Below are positions 48,000 to 60,147 of a DNA stretch of 64,000 nt, one piece after another. The translations under genes and the position numbers were made by a program. The notes below the pieces were generated by a model that saw only the letters and a program-made list of their open reading frames with translations, did not search any database and was not told the DNA's origin. This stretch comes from Neckera pumila (taxonomy: Eukaryota; Streptophyta; Bryopsida; Hypnales; Neckeraceae): contig OZ018409.1 of the NCBI GenBank assembly GCA_963969595.1, positions 6,214,520 through 6,278,519 of the forward strand, given 5' to 3'. Numbering within the stretch: position 1 is the stretch's first letter; the number at the start of each line of letters is the position of its first letter.

Positions 48000-49320
48000 T
48001 CAGGAGGCAAGGGGGCAATGCGACACAATTGTTCAAGTTACCTGGTCATCAATTCACTGTTGAAGCCCATTAATTTTGAAAATGGTCCAACTCAAAGCTT
48101 GTGTTTGCGGAGTTTCTGCAGACAAATTGCTTGCAATCAAAAACATTGTCAATATCAATCTTGCAATTGTCAATCAAATTCAGAAGCTCCTTCTCCATTA
48201 GAGCTGCTGAGCTTAGGATTTTTGTCTCCCGATTTTGGTGTTGGTGCCCGGGTTGCCACTTGCAAGATGGAGATGTTGTCGTTGTTCAATGATTGATTTT
48301 CATCTTGGTTCCAGCGTAGTTGAAGCAAGATGGACAAAACTTGCAAATAAAAGCAAATGCTTAGCAATGACTTTCTCGTAAGAAAAACAAGCTCTAGTCT
48401 CAATAGTGAGAGTGCCTCGATGCAGCTCATAAATTTTACACTGTAAATATGTTTTTATGTTTTCCAACTTAGTCAAATATTACGAAATGTACATAAACAG
48501 TTCAAATTTTACCAGAAACTACTCACACACCAACTAAAAAACGACAAGCAAAAGGTCATTAAAGATGGAAAATGGTCACAAGCATCCCCATTTTCCCAAA
48601 ATATTCCTCTAATGAATTCAATGACCAAAGAAAGTAAAGAATAAACGCTCCACACCTTTTTCAGCACACCACTTATGGACATTTGACAATCCGATTGACA
48701 TCTTGCATTATATGGAGTTATAGGCATTATGGGGAGTTCCATAGCACACTTGCCATCCTTCATTCTCAAACTAATCAATTGCAAGTTGTCTAACCAGTCC
48801 GCCAAGATCACCACCAGACTTAGTTGCCACAACAACCAACACTTCTTGCAGGTGCAATTGAGATATTATTTTCTCTCATGTCTCTCTCAAATTGTGTTTT
48901 GAAGACAAAATATTAGTTAATTAAGCTTTTCAAATGACGTACGACATCTATTTCCATTGGAAGCACAATTGTGGTCATATGATAAGCAAAATGAAAACAA
49001 AGCATGAGCTGCTAAGTGAAAAAATAAAGGACTGATTGAAGGAAGTGACAAAGCAAGAAAATATTTACCACTCTGTGATGCAACCTCACGCCCATGGGAG
49101 AATTAGCAGCCATAGAGGCTCCATTCATGCTAACAAGAGCTGCAAAAGATTGTGACAAAAGAGGTTTCCCACTTATTCAGAGACCCGATCCCTATCAGGG
49201 CTGTGCGCTTCCTATTCTCCATTCTGATGACAAGATTTTGCTTCAGTAGCAACGCAAGAAGCACTTATTGCTTTTGCTTCAGCTGTTGATGATTCCACAA
49301 GAGATTTGTTTCCTCTTCTT
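48000..49320 (-). pseudogene. unrecognised gene relic with exon-like blocks
   Basis: I do not recognise this gene. On the minus strand, blocks of protein-like sequence alternate with AT-rich gaps. One exon-like block (49143-49073), between a TTTTGCAG acceptor and a GTAAAT donor, reads LVSMNGASMAANSPMGVRLH. Around 48845-48650 the sequence reads EVLVVVATKSGGDLGGLVRQ and continues, after a stop, FENEGWQVCYGTPHN, then a second stop, then SNVHKWCAEKGVE. Around 48300-48190 it reads ILQVATRAPTPKSGDKNPK then LSSSNGEGASEF. A shifted frame continues LLNLIDNCKIDIDNVFDCKQ. Intact blocks between stops and frame changes suggest a decayed multi-exon host gene. The plus-strand frame at 47769-48296 overlaps it and looks like its shadow. 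Confidence 0.45.
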
Positions 49321-50531
49321 TTGGTTTGGCAAATCGGGCAAACATGTTGCTTGCTAAAAAGTTACTAGGCTAAGAAGGCCAACCATACAATAGAAACTTT
49401 AGTGGTTTTAATTTTGGCAAGATACTAGATGCTTTCAAAGAAGCCAATGAAACCAAATCTCAAGTCACGTTAGGGCTGAATCCCCAGTTCTTAGTAAAGA
49501 AATAGATCGTTGACAAAGTCAACTGGATAGCTGAACATTATTTGTGAGCGTCTTACCTGAGTCCATGTGAGACAACAATTTCAGTGCTTATATCGATTGT
49601 TGTATCACCATTCACAGGCCTTGCGATTGGATTAGCCAATAAAAAATGAATGGTTCAATCAAATCTCGGCAAATTAAGATATGGTGATTTTTGCATCTCA
49701 GGAGGTCTACTTTAACGACCATATATCGGTTGAATCGATCACTGAGTGGATGGCTCTCTAACACATTGTAATACGTAGCCTAATTAGATGGGATATGCTT
49801 TGCCTTCCAGATACGTTGTCCCCTCACAACCTGTAGGCATAGTTCTTTCATACTGGCTTATAATTTTTCAAAAAAAATTCCAGAAGGCAGTTTTTTGCGT
49901 TTTGACTGCCTTTTGAAACAAGAACTCAACAAAAGCAAGGTGAAGCATTTTCAGGGAATTCAACAAAGTTTTCTTCTAGTGCAATTTCACCATGCTATAG
50001 TGCGATTGCAAAATGAGTTGGAGTTGTTTCATGCTACAAAATGACTCCAGTCAAGTGATACAAGATGTCACATTCAATTTGTGAGGAATTTGCAAATCAT
50101 TTTTATAGGTGCAAATGTTGCAATTGCGGAGCGTCCACGCATCACTGGAATGACTGCACGCTATTCTGCAAAGACTTATTGATGTTGTATTAGAAATTGG
50201 ACACATTTGCGACTACTGCTATATTCGTGCATCCATTAGAGGCACCTTGAGCATCTACCAAAAACAATTTTTATAATGATGCCCTAGTATTCTTCCTATA
50301 CTAATAGGTTTTCCTTCGTTGACAATTTGATGGCGCCCACCACTCCTCCGTGGTTCAAATCCTTGATGCAACAATATCACTAATTGTAAGCAACCCTGAG
50401 AACAAAGAGGACATGGCTCATAGGCATTATAGTACTCTCAAAGGATTCTCTAAATGCTACTTTGTAGCTTTCATTTCTGTGACTTCAATATGACTTCATC
50501 ACAGTCAATTAAAAGTTGCGGTAAAGGATTT
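49321..50531. other. intergenic; single CACTA-like end at 49986
   Basis: At about 49920-49986 the sequence GAACTCAACAAAAG...TTTTCTTCTAGTG repeats the subterminal and terminal motifs of the 39.3-kb element (right end). No left partner was found nearby, so it is probably a broken element. No gene was seen. Confidence 0.45.
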
Positions 50532-51849
50532 TACTACAAAAATGACTCATAAATGACTAACAAATGACTTTTGCACTACTAGCAACCGGACACTCAGCTC
50601 GGCATCCCCACAGACTGCAGATTTGGCAATTTTGGAAAACTGTAGAAATCATGTGCAGTCATCATCACGCTTTTCTTGCATGAAGTGAGTAGACCTAGAA
50701 CAACCACATACGTACTCGTTTTGGAGAAGTAAAATAGGTGACCCTTTATTCTTCATGTGCCAATCTTTTCCAATCCATTTAGCAAACTTGTCTATAACTT
50801 TTGATTTGAGGCCCAAAATGTAAAATAGATTTTTGGATATGAAAGTGACAATGATTTTTTAACTTTTATTAGTTCAAAATTTTTTGAAAAAAATTAATCT
50901 ACTATGCCTCAATGAAGTTTGAAATATTACTAGTAACACAATTCTTGCATTTTACTTATCCCACATGGTTTGTCTTGCCTCCTACTACCCCACTTCTATA
51001 AAAGGCTTGTCATTTGCTTCTTTATACTCACATAGTAAGTGGATTTGGAAGCCATGTGAGACATAAGCCAAATATGATGTATGGCCAATGTATGGTGTAT
51101 GGTGCATTGTATAATGTGTATGGCATATTGTATTTGGTATATTGTGTATAATGTATTATATAATGTATATGGCATATTGTATATTGTATTTGGTTTATTG
51201 TATACGGTGTATTGTTGTGGAATTTTGAATGTATGACTTGTTCCTTGTCTATTTGTCATTATATTCCTTTTTATAAACAATGCATTGCCGCAAATAAAAA
51301 ATGACTAAAAAAATGACTTTCCTTGTTTCTGAGAGTATTCTAAACCTGAAATCCATGTCACTTCAAAACGACTACATGCGTCACTCAAAAATGACTAGAC
51401 AATCTTGAAAGTACACCTTACAAATGACTGCAAAATAATTGGACACGTGTCAGATAATCACTTGTCCATTGAAGATAATACAACAATAATAACTAAAAAA
51501 TAATTGGACATACGTCAGCCTTGCACTAGTTGACACAACTCCCTCACGACTGTAGAATGACTCACGCGGAGGTCCATATTAGCAATGGTCGACCAAATTT
51601 CTCAAAAAAATGGGAAACTTCCCGACCTTTCCAAAAAATTTTGTCCCTAAACTTGAATGCCACCTAGACAGATCCATCCATTCTTCATCCAAGTCTACTT
51701 TCATTGGTGATAATAAACCTGCAATCATTAAAAGAATGAATTGTCCACTATGACTGCAGGGCCAGAAGTCATTCCGAGTCATTTTTGTCTGAAATGACTG
51801 TTTTGGAGGCATTTTTTGCAGTCATGAAAGTGCCCATTTTTTTGTAGTG
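50532..51849. mobile_element. CACTA-like non-autonomous element with TGACT repeats
   Basis: The element is 1318 bp. The left end is TACTACAAAAATGACTC and the right end read inward is CACTACAAAAAAATGGGC. TTT is duplicated outside (50529-50531 and 51850-51852). AATGACT-type words recur many times near both ends, as expected of CACTA subterminal transposase-binding repeats. The middle (51080-51215) is a TGTAT/TGGCATATTG minisatellite. No transposase is present. Confidence 0.65.
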
Positions 51850-51944
51850 TTTGTAAATACTTCTAAATAGAACCACTATAGACTGAATACTCCAAATATA
51901 GGCCAATTCTGGCCCCAACCTTCTTTAGGGGTTAATTGCCAAAA

Positions 51945-53000
51945 CGACTCAAGAAGAATGAAGGCAGTCTGAAGTTCAATTCAATACTTTTAGGTGCATA
52001 TACCATAGCATATGAAACTGGCATGCATACCATATTTGGAACAGAACAAAGCATACTAAGGCATAATAATGCTAGAAAACTTGGAATCCTTACCCCACAG
52101 CAATCCCTCCAGATGCAAGCATAAAACAATCAATCCTTTGAACATTTATTGTTTCTTCATCTGGTGTCTAAGCATGACATGCTAAGAGCATCTCTACTCC
52201 AGCTCAACAATTAGATCAAATTGGGCAAATGGCTGTGCCCGAACATAGTGCGTGCCCCACGGCACGCAAGGCGAGGACCAAAAAATGGCCAAGCATGGCC
52301 AAATTTGATGAACACCCGGCCAAATGAAGAGCCTTGTTTGCGGCTCATTATGGGCTATTTTATCTTTGTTTCCAAGTTTTGAGAGACCTTTTCATAAATG
52401 AGTGTCTTTCCCAAGTTGGCATTCATGAGGTGGCACTTTGGGGGCCGTTAGACCCGATTTCTTGTGTTTGTAACCCGTGTTGCCATGGAGCTTATGGAGG
52501 ACACAAGGTCTGGGCTTGGTCAAATCACTCACCAAATGCTCATTGGCTGTTCCATTTGACCGTCTCAGGAGTGGGGATGCTTTAAGATGCATTCAAACCC
52601 TCTTTCAATTGCTAAGAAGAATGAAGACAATGTAAAGCTCAATTTGATGTTTTTTAGTGAATAAACCATAACTTACAAGAGATGGGCATACTATATTGGA
52701 GACAACTCAAGGCAAACTGATGCATGACTAGAGAATTTGGTATCCTTATCCATTTGCAATGCAAGCCTAATTCAATCCATCCTTTGAACATTCCCAATTC
52801 CCAGAAACTACATGCTCACGAGTATGCTTAGTTGCATTTAAACCTCCATTCACTTGCTAAATAGATCCATGAAAAATGAAGGCAAATGAAGACTTTGTTA
52901 ATCTCATTTTGATGTTTCTAGGGTGCACATAACCATAGTACAGGGAAACTTGCATGCATACCATATTTGGGATATGGAACACCTGCTGAATCAACGACCT
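51945..53000. repeat. three tandem ~260-bp units, one split by a MITE
   Basis: Units begin near 51957, 52620 and 52876 (GAATGAAG-C). They share CATACCATATTTGG-A, TTGGTATCCTTA-type and CCTTTGAACATT blocks, plus ACATGCT near their ends. After subtracting the 52186-52582 insertion the spacing is about 260 bp in both intervals. A related piece is at 47485-47560. No coding signal was seen. Confidence 0.6.
52186..52582. mobile_element. PIF/Harbinger-like MITE in the tandem array
   Basis: The element is 397 bp. The left end is GAGCATCTCTACTCC and the right end read inward is AAGCATCCCCACTCC. TAA is duplicated on both sides (52183-52185 and 52583-52585). The GAGCATC terminus and TAA target fit Harbinger MITEs. 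The interior is unusually GC-rich for the region. Confidence 0.75.
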
Positions 53001-53318
53001 CGCTCGCCATTGACGAAAGAAATTGCGGGTTTCTTCAAACCGCCCCCCTCCCCTTTCACAACAAAGTGGCCCACAATGAACAGTGTGGTGCCCAACATTT
53101 GTCCTCTTCTTGCTGTTGTGATCGGTCTTCCTTGTGCCATTTTGACCTGTTTCGTCCTTCAGTTTTGCCTTCCGATGCAATTGATTTTGTCCTTCTTATG
53201 CCCCATTGTAACAGGTTGAAGTGCCCTAACTCGTTGGAAATTTAAAAAATGGTGCAAAGCATCATAAAGCATCTATTTTTGGCAAATTCTACTTTTCTCT
53301 TTTGCTTTTGCTACGCTT

Positions 53319-53678
53319 TTGGGTTACTGTGCTTGGTTTCTTCTTGTTTTGGCTCTGGCTCTCTTGATTTATTGTTTTACTTGTCTTTTAAGTTCCTTCT
53401 ACCATAGCATCCCTATCTATGCACCAATTCACAAAGAGCACAAAGAATCTAGAGAGTTGTCTTGCCTTTGCCCAAAATTTACAACTCATGTCGGGTATGT
53501 GAATTGTGAGGCATGTGGCATGGTCATGGGAAAGGTTAGGGAAAGGTTAGGGAAAGGAGGCGATTGGAAGGTTTTGTATGGAGATGTGGGCAAGTTGGTT
53601 GCAGGAAAACAAAATCGCCTAGATCGGGGATCTAATTTGAACATTCAAAATTGGCTCTCAAACCAGCCCTTACTCTAA
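53319..53678 (+). CDS. doubtful small membrane-protein frame
   Basis: I do not recognise this 119-codon frame. It opens with a strongly hydrophobic segment (WFLLVLALALLIYCFTCLL) followed by a hydrophilic part with CLCPKF and CEACGMVMG cysteine pairs. It has no neighbour relation and no visible promoter, and it stands in repeat-rich DNA. It could be an exon of a decayed gene or chance. Confidence 0.2.
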   Translation: MGYCAWFLLVLALALLIYCFTCLLSSFYHSIPIYAPIHKEHKESRELSCLCPKFTTHVGYVNCEACGMVMGKVRERLGKGGDWKVLYGDVGKLVAGKQNRLDRGSNLNIQNWLSNQPLL

Positions 53679-53913
53679 TGTATTGTTGTGCTATTAAAAA
53701 TAGTCAAAATCTAGCACATGTACATGTAGAGGTTGGTAATTATCATACGACTGTAGATTGGTATAATTACTATAGAGGGATTTGTATGTTAGCAATGAAT
53801 GATGAGAACGTGGAAAGAATTGGAGGTATATGAAAAATAGTAGAAAGTGATATAAGCAAGTTTGCTAAAAGAAAATATAACCTTGATAGAAGAGTGGAAA
53901 GACAATGGGTATT

Positions 53914-53940
53914 GGGGGGGGGGGGGGGGGGGGGGGGGGG
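53914..53940. repeat. run of 27 guanines
   Basis: A pure G run, the longest homopolymer noticed. It is preceded by GACAATGGGTATT and followed at 53971 by the near-identical AACAATGGGTATTTT. It could be real and G-quadruplex forming, or a sequencing or gap artefact. Confidence 0.9.
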
Positions 53941-53989
53941 CAGCATGGTTCCAACAAGTTTATTGAATGAACAATGGGTATTTTGGTCT

Positions 53990-54635
53990 TTGGTTCTTCT
54001 TGTAAATTACTATTTGTGTTCAAATGTTTTTTGCTTTCTTTAAATAACTATTGATTTTCTTCAAAGGTAAATTGAATGTGAATCTTATATTGAAGTGTTC
54101 TTCTATGTTGATATTATGTTTGGTGATTTTATATTCATTTAAAAGAACGTTATTTTTACTTTTTAAGGTTTCAAATGTATTTTGTGCACTAATTAAATTT
54201 TCAATTTTTTCATCAATTTTTAATGCATTGAATGCATTGCATTAATACTTTACATTAAATGCATTGCATCTTTTCCAATCATCTTTACAAAATTGGAATT
54301 CTTCACTTACATTTTTTAAGCTTGCTTTCAATTGATTACATTCATCATCTTGGTTTTGAAGTTGAAAACATAAATTTTCTTTCATTTGTTGAAAATGGTA
54401 AAATTTCATTTCATGCTCAACCTCTTTTTCTTGAAGTTACTTTAACAAATTCTTTTTAGATTGGTGAAGGTAATAAAACGGACTTCCATAATTATTACTT
54501 GCATTAAAGAATCTTTCTTTTCCATTGTATTTAGATTTATAATTTCTCACATCATCTCAAAACTACAATTCTCAATTCTACAAAACAATAACTTTAAGCA
54601 AACAACTCAAACTATAAAATCTATCCACTTTAAAA
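53990..54635 (-). pseudogene. decayed gag-like coiled-coil frame of an LTR element
   Basis: Reading leftward from the primer-binding site, the minus strand gives a Glu/Lys/Asn-rich heptad-like stretch: EKEVEHEMKFYHFQQMKENL, then DDECNQLKASLKNVSEEFQF, then after a stop KIDEKIENLISAQNTFETLK. The position just after the primer site is where gag is expected. No protease, reverse transcriptase or integrase motif was seen, so the element is truncated or non-autonomous. Confidence 0.4.
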
Positions 54636-54654
54636 TTCCCCGGCAGCGGCGCCA
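54636..54654 (-). other. retrotransposon primer-binding site, tRNA-Asp type
   Basis: On the minus strand the sequence is TGGCGCCGCTGCCGGGGA, one base away from the complement of the plant tRNA-Asp 3' end that primes many plant LTR retrotransposons. It lies 3 bases from the LTR end. Confidence 0.75.
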
Positions 54655-54657
54655 AAA

Positions 54658-56597
54658 TGTAATCTAGATTTTGCCTTATTTTACAAAACTCCAAAAAATA
54701 CTAGTATAGGGGTTCTTTTCAAGGGAAGTTTAATCAGCCTATCGTTTTGTAAGTAAGGTCACTTTTCAAATAGATATATATTTTGTAATCAAATATACTT
54801 GTTTATAGTATGTAAACACCCTTATTCTTGGGAATTAAATTTAGTTTGCGGTCCTTTACCATATGAATGTGACACAATGTATGAAGTCCCAATCCTATCT
54901 AAGATTCTACAAGGAGGTCAAATATTCTGGTCAAACATTTTAGGTTTGGTCAAATTGTCTCATGCAATGAATGTGTATATTATCTAATCATTTACAAGGT
55001 AATACTTTGAAAAATAATACACATTATTTTTTAATTGTTCTTCTTAGGTATTTGGATCAATTAGTCCAGTAGGTGCTCACCATGAGCAAAACTAAATGCA
55101 AAGTGCCTAAGTGTGTCAGTTCTATGTCAAATTGTCCCAGTTGATGCAGAGTGGTGAGTTTAGGTGTTACCCAAATTTTATCTTTCTCCTTAAGCTTTTA
55201 TCCTATAATCTTGGGTCATATTATCAGATCAAATGGTCCAATTTCACAATGTCAGTACCTACATGCAAAACATAACCTGATACTTATTTGTGCATGAATG
55301 AATTTCTAAAAATAATAAACAATACAAAGCTAATTCATACTAGACATTGTCTAAAAAATTCTTCCTTACACATTGAAAACAATTCTTTATTGATACTATG
55401 ACTGAAACGTGGCAAATAGACCTAATCCCATGGTCTAGACCATATGACCGTGCAATCTAAAATCCCAAATCTGGCTTTGTCAAAACTCACAACGCCTGTC
55501 TGATTTTGAATTGTTTGCAATTTGGTCAAATTGTTTTCAGATTTTGATGTAATTTTGGTTGCAAGTGATCTAGATTGCAAGCAAAATTTGGAAATTCCAG
55601 ATTTTCTTCACTGTCGGTGTTATGGTTGGCGCTCACTAGATTGCTCACCTAATTGCAAAATTTTGACTGACTTGTCTCAATTCTCCAAAGTTTGTTTGTT
55701 CAATTTACCAATTTGATCTTTGCAAGCCCCCAAGCTCACAAATTCAATCAATCAATGGAATTTTGATGCTTTGATGAGAAAGCCAATTAGGCACTGCAAC
55801 TCCTTCATCAAAATTTTCAATGTTTGATCAATGCATTTGATCACAATTTCTCTCAAGTTTTGGAGATTGGCTGCAAGAGTTTTTTCACCATTGCAATCCC
55901 CACACACAAGATCAATTCCAATTTTCAGATTATGTTGAAGAATCCACCATCAAACCAATTGCAAGCTCCTGCTCCACAGCACCCTCGCTTCTCTATAGCC
56001 TCAGCATAATTATAATAGCACCACAAGAATTTCAACAATAAGCTGCACCAAATTCCTCCTTGATCTTTTCACTTCAAAAATTTACAGAACTCCGCCTAAT
56101 GCACTCAAAATTGTATAAGGAAAACTCTGAATTGACCCTTGCTCAATTTTAATTCAAACACTACATCACAATCTCTCAATCTTTGAATTCTCACAATCTC
56201 AATAAGGAATTGCAGTATAAATACTCACAAGATAATAACATAACACCAATGAACCACAATTTACACAACAATAATTATATATATATATATATATATATTA
56301 AAATACAAATGTGGGTCATATACCAAATGCTAAAGTTTTTAAGTCTATTTATAATCCTAAAAAATGAGTAGTCACCTTTTTGTGAAAAGGTGTGTCCAAG
56401 GTCACACCCATTCATCCAAGTTTTTCATTTATTATTATTATTATTATTTATTCATCCTACCTAAATATTGCTATTTACAGTATTATATGTATTTTAACTT
56501 TATTTCTAACTTTGTTTGTATTGTTTCCTAATAAGGGTCCCCTAATAGGCTCCTTTTTCCTATAATCATTAATCTTTTGCTAGAAATTTTTTCTACA
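54658..56597 (-). mobile_element. 5' LTR of an LTR retrotransposon (right border tentative)
   Basis: The border next to the primer-binding site is firm: the minus strand ends ATTACA then TTT-TGGCGCC. The far border is my best guess, TGTAGAAAA at 56597, giving TGTA...TACA ends and 1940 bp. A TATAAATAG box on the minus strand (56345-56353) suits the LTR promoter. Inside are (AT)n at about 56276-56300 and (ATT)n at about 56430-56452. No second LTR was found in the window. Confidence 0.4.
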
Positions 56598-57720
56598 AGA
56601 ATCATGCCTTGTTTATTTATTCTTTCTTTCCATTTGCATTTTGGATTTTTGAAATGACTTAAGAACAACCTTCTAATGGTAGTTGATGATCTTGAGAGAT
56701 TGTGTGTTTGGTTGTCATGTGGTTAATAGATATAGAAACATCAATAATAGAGAGAAACCAAAGTTTCCATACTTGCATGCAAATGTCATAAATGTGCAAG
56801 ACCATTTGCACAATTACAGTGACTATTCAAGGTCCTCTTGTCCACACTTACTACGACAAGTTTGTTGTCAATAAGAATGTGAGACTTCAAAATTTTGATG
56901 TAAAAGAAAAATATAGAGATTTTAAGAAAGGTCATTCAAATTTTGTAGTGAAGGTGTGTTCATCAACTTTGGTTACAAACATCCCAAAGTTTCCTCTTCC
57001 TATTGAACTACACTTTTTGGTCATAGATACTATCAAGTCATTTGCAATTTGTATACGTGAAAAGTAAAGAACACCAACCATTGCAATGGCAATTACTATT
57101 CTTTGTAGAGAGAGGGAAGGTTGTTACAAGTTGAGCAATGTGGATGGCATATACAATCACTGTTGAAGAAGGATTAATGACCAATTTGGAAATTATCCTA
57201 TTGGTATAATAAGTTTGTTCCAAGGGTGACAATCAAGTAGAAAATCAATGCTAATGGGACTTATTTTTAAAATAGATAATACAATCCAAAAATAGAAGAC
57301 AATGATCCAATTTGAATGTTCTTTTGACCTCTCACATTCACATATCATTACACCAAAACTAACACACACTTGTCCAACCTTGGACACACATACAACAAAA
57401 AGAAAACATAACACAGCTCAAACTGGCCGGGACTCGCAGTGGCTCTCTCTTTCCAAGTGGGTGAAAATGAATCTGGAAGAAAGGATCTAATAGGGACCAG
57501 AACGATAGTTGACAAACCGCCCAACTAAAATACTAACCGCAAATGAAAACCAACCAAATTGGACTTGACGTCCTCAAAATTAGCCCCATAACTACATTGC
57601 AAATTGGTAAAATAACACTCAAAATCACCAAATTGAAACACAAACTCACAAAAAAGCCTATCAAAAATCTAAATATGCACTCAAAAAGTTAAAAAAAAAA
57701 CCATCCAACTATTTATCTAC
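56598..57720. other. AT-rich stretch, no gene recognised
   Basis: Short frames (for example 56792-57067 on the plus strand) have no identifiable domain. No terminal repeats were seen. Confidence 0.4.
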
Positions 57721-59250
57721 AATCACTTCAAAAACTTAGTCTATGCTCTATTCAGTTTCATTCTGTGCATTGTATATTGAAAATGAGTGGACAAAATCCA
57801 AATGAGCAAATATAATTGTTGTAGTATCCTTTGTACACTACAATCCTAAAAAAACTTGAAGCAAGAAGCAATTGTAGTTTAGAAGTAAATGACCTCCAAA
57901 GCTAATCACCTCCATAGACTAAGTTGTTGAAGCGCGTTTCATAATCACTCCAAAAATTGCCTATGCTTATTTTTTGAGCCTTGATGACTTGAATATTTTA
58001 TTGCATGTTATTGTATACCATTTAAGATCCATCCTTATTGGAATTGTAAAAAGTTGACATACTTGTGCTTCAAAAAAAATTATATATAGAGAAAAATGTA
58101 GATGATATTAATTTGAGTGGAATTTGGAGAATCTTAATGAATCAAAGATTTGAGGTTTTATTTGTGGTCATAGATGATCTATAGGTTGTAATTTTGTTTG
58201 TTGTTGCATCTACTATGAATAGATTTGTAGCTATTTGTCCTAATATACAAATAATACAAATCATTATAATTTGTATTTAGCAACCAAAACGATTATTTTC
58301 ACCATGATGCTTTTTAATCCAACACATTAGTTTGTAAGGGTTGTATATAGAACATTTGTTTGGACTGTAGGTGATTTAGTATCATGTGACAGCAACAAAG
58401 TAATACTAAAATTTTGAGTTATTTTGAATAAGTACTTTTAATTGAAATGCAATGTATTAAATATATATAATTAGTATATTATAGAATAAAAAAAATATAT
58501 ATGACAAAAGATTGACAAATGCATTTCATCAAACCAGAATTAAGACTTATTGCTAAAATTTTGATATCACTTTGTAGTTGTCATATGATATTAAACCACC
58601 TACAGTCCAAACAAATGTTCTATATACAACCCTTACAAACTAATCTGTTGGATTAAAAAGCATCGTGGTGAAAATAATCGTTTTGGTTGCTAAATACAAA
58701 TTATAATGATTTGTATTATTTGTATATTAGAACAAATAGCTACAAATCTATTCATAGTAGATGCAACAACAAACAAAATTACAACCTATAGATCATCTAT
58801 GACCACAAATAAAATCTCAAATCTTTGATTCATTAAGATTCTCCAAATTCCACTCAAATTAATATCATCTACATTTTTCTCTATATATAATTTTTTTTGA
58901 AGCACAAGTATGTCAACTTTTTACAATTCCAATAAGGATGGATCTTAAATGGTATACAATAACATGCAATAAAATATTCAAGTCATCAAGGCTCAAAAAA
59001 TAAGCATAGGCAATTTTTGGAGTGATTATGAAACAAGCTTCAACAACTTAGTCTATAGGGGTGATTAGCTTTTGAAGTTCATTTACATCTAAACTGTAAT
59101 TGCTTCGTGCTTCAAGTTTTTTTAGGATTGTAGTGCACAAAGGATACTACAACAATTATATTTGCTCATTTGGATTTTGTCCACTCTTTTTCAACATACA
59201 ATTCATAGAGTGAAACTAAACAGAGCACAGATTCAGTTTTTGAAGTGATT
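57721..59250. repeat. 1.53-kb near-perfect palindrome
   Basis: The left arm 57721 to ~58456 is the complement of the right arm ~58515 to 59250. The arms are about 735 bp with few mismatches and small indels, and the AT-rich loop is about 60 bp. The outer tips are AATCACTTCAAAAACT and its complement. There is no coding frame and no clear target duplication. It could be a foldback transposon or an inverted duplication; if transcribed it would give a long double-stranded RNA. Confidence 0.9.
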
Positions 59251-60147
59251 ATATCCTAAAGACATTCAAATTGTAAGATTATTTCCTCTTTTTATTTGAC
59301 TCCTAGAGAAATTAACAATTGAATATTTTGGATTATATGAATTATAATTGTTCATTATAAATTGATGTTGCATAAGATGTTGCACCTATTTTTATTTTAG
59401 ATATTCTTAGTCATAAAACATTTGGAAAAAAATTGTATATAATTAAATTTGAAATACATTGAATGAATTGATTATTTTTTTTAGGTTCAAGCAAATTTCA
59501 AAGTGGAGCACCTACTTTCATTACTATGAAAAAACATCTTTGAGAGCAAAATTGGAGATGTTCGTTTCATTGCATTATCTTTTTTTGCTTTCCATATGAC
59601 ACTGATTTGGAGACAATTTATGCACTTACTTAGGGTATTTGAAGCATTGGTTCAATCAAATGGATCCAAAGTATGTCCTAACTAATTGATACTAATTTGA
59701 TTTTTTTGCCTAAATGTAATTAAGTGCAATACTAGAAAGTTTTCATGTACAAATAAAATATTATTTATGTGGAATTTGTGATTGTCTTAGGTCACAAGTA
59801 CACTTCACATTGCCCATCCCACAACTTCTCCATTTGTTTGTATTTGCTCATGTTGCAACCTCAATGGTATGCAACAACAAGGATCATCGAGTTTTTTTAC
59901 TACAATCAATGTCAAGTGGCAAATGTTTTTTCTTTGGCGGTGCATACTATTGATGTTGTCACTCAAGTGGATGGTTAATTTGAGAACATGCATATCAAAT
60001 CCTAACAGAAATCAAATTTTGAAAATAACCAAAACTTTCTAGTATATTCCTTGCCACATAGTTGGTTTCCATCAAAACTTGGCAAAAACTAGGTTTTGAA
60101 CATCTCATTCTAAACTAAATTAAATTTTGACGTCCACTATTTGATCT
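59251..60147. other. AT-rich stretch, no gene recognised
   Basis: No recognised feature. Confidence 0.4.

Noticed and set aside
47769..48296. 175-codon plus-strand frame
   Set aside because: No motif. It overlaps minus-strand blocks that look more protein-like (APTPKSGDKNPK), so it is probably a shadow.
50345..50372. GGTTCAAATCC, the tRNA T-arm motif
   Set aside because: No acceptor, D or anticodon stems could be formed around it.
58083..58900. gene within the palindrome arms
   Set aside because: No frame longer than about 60 codons in either arm and no motif shared between the arms.
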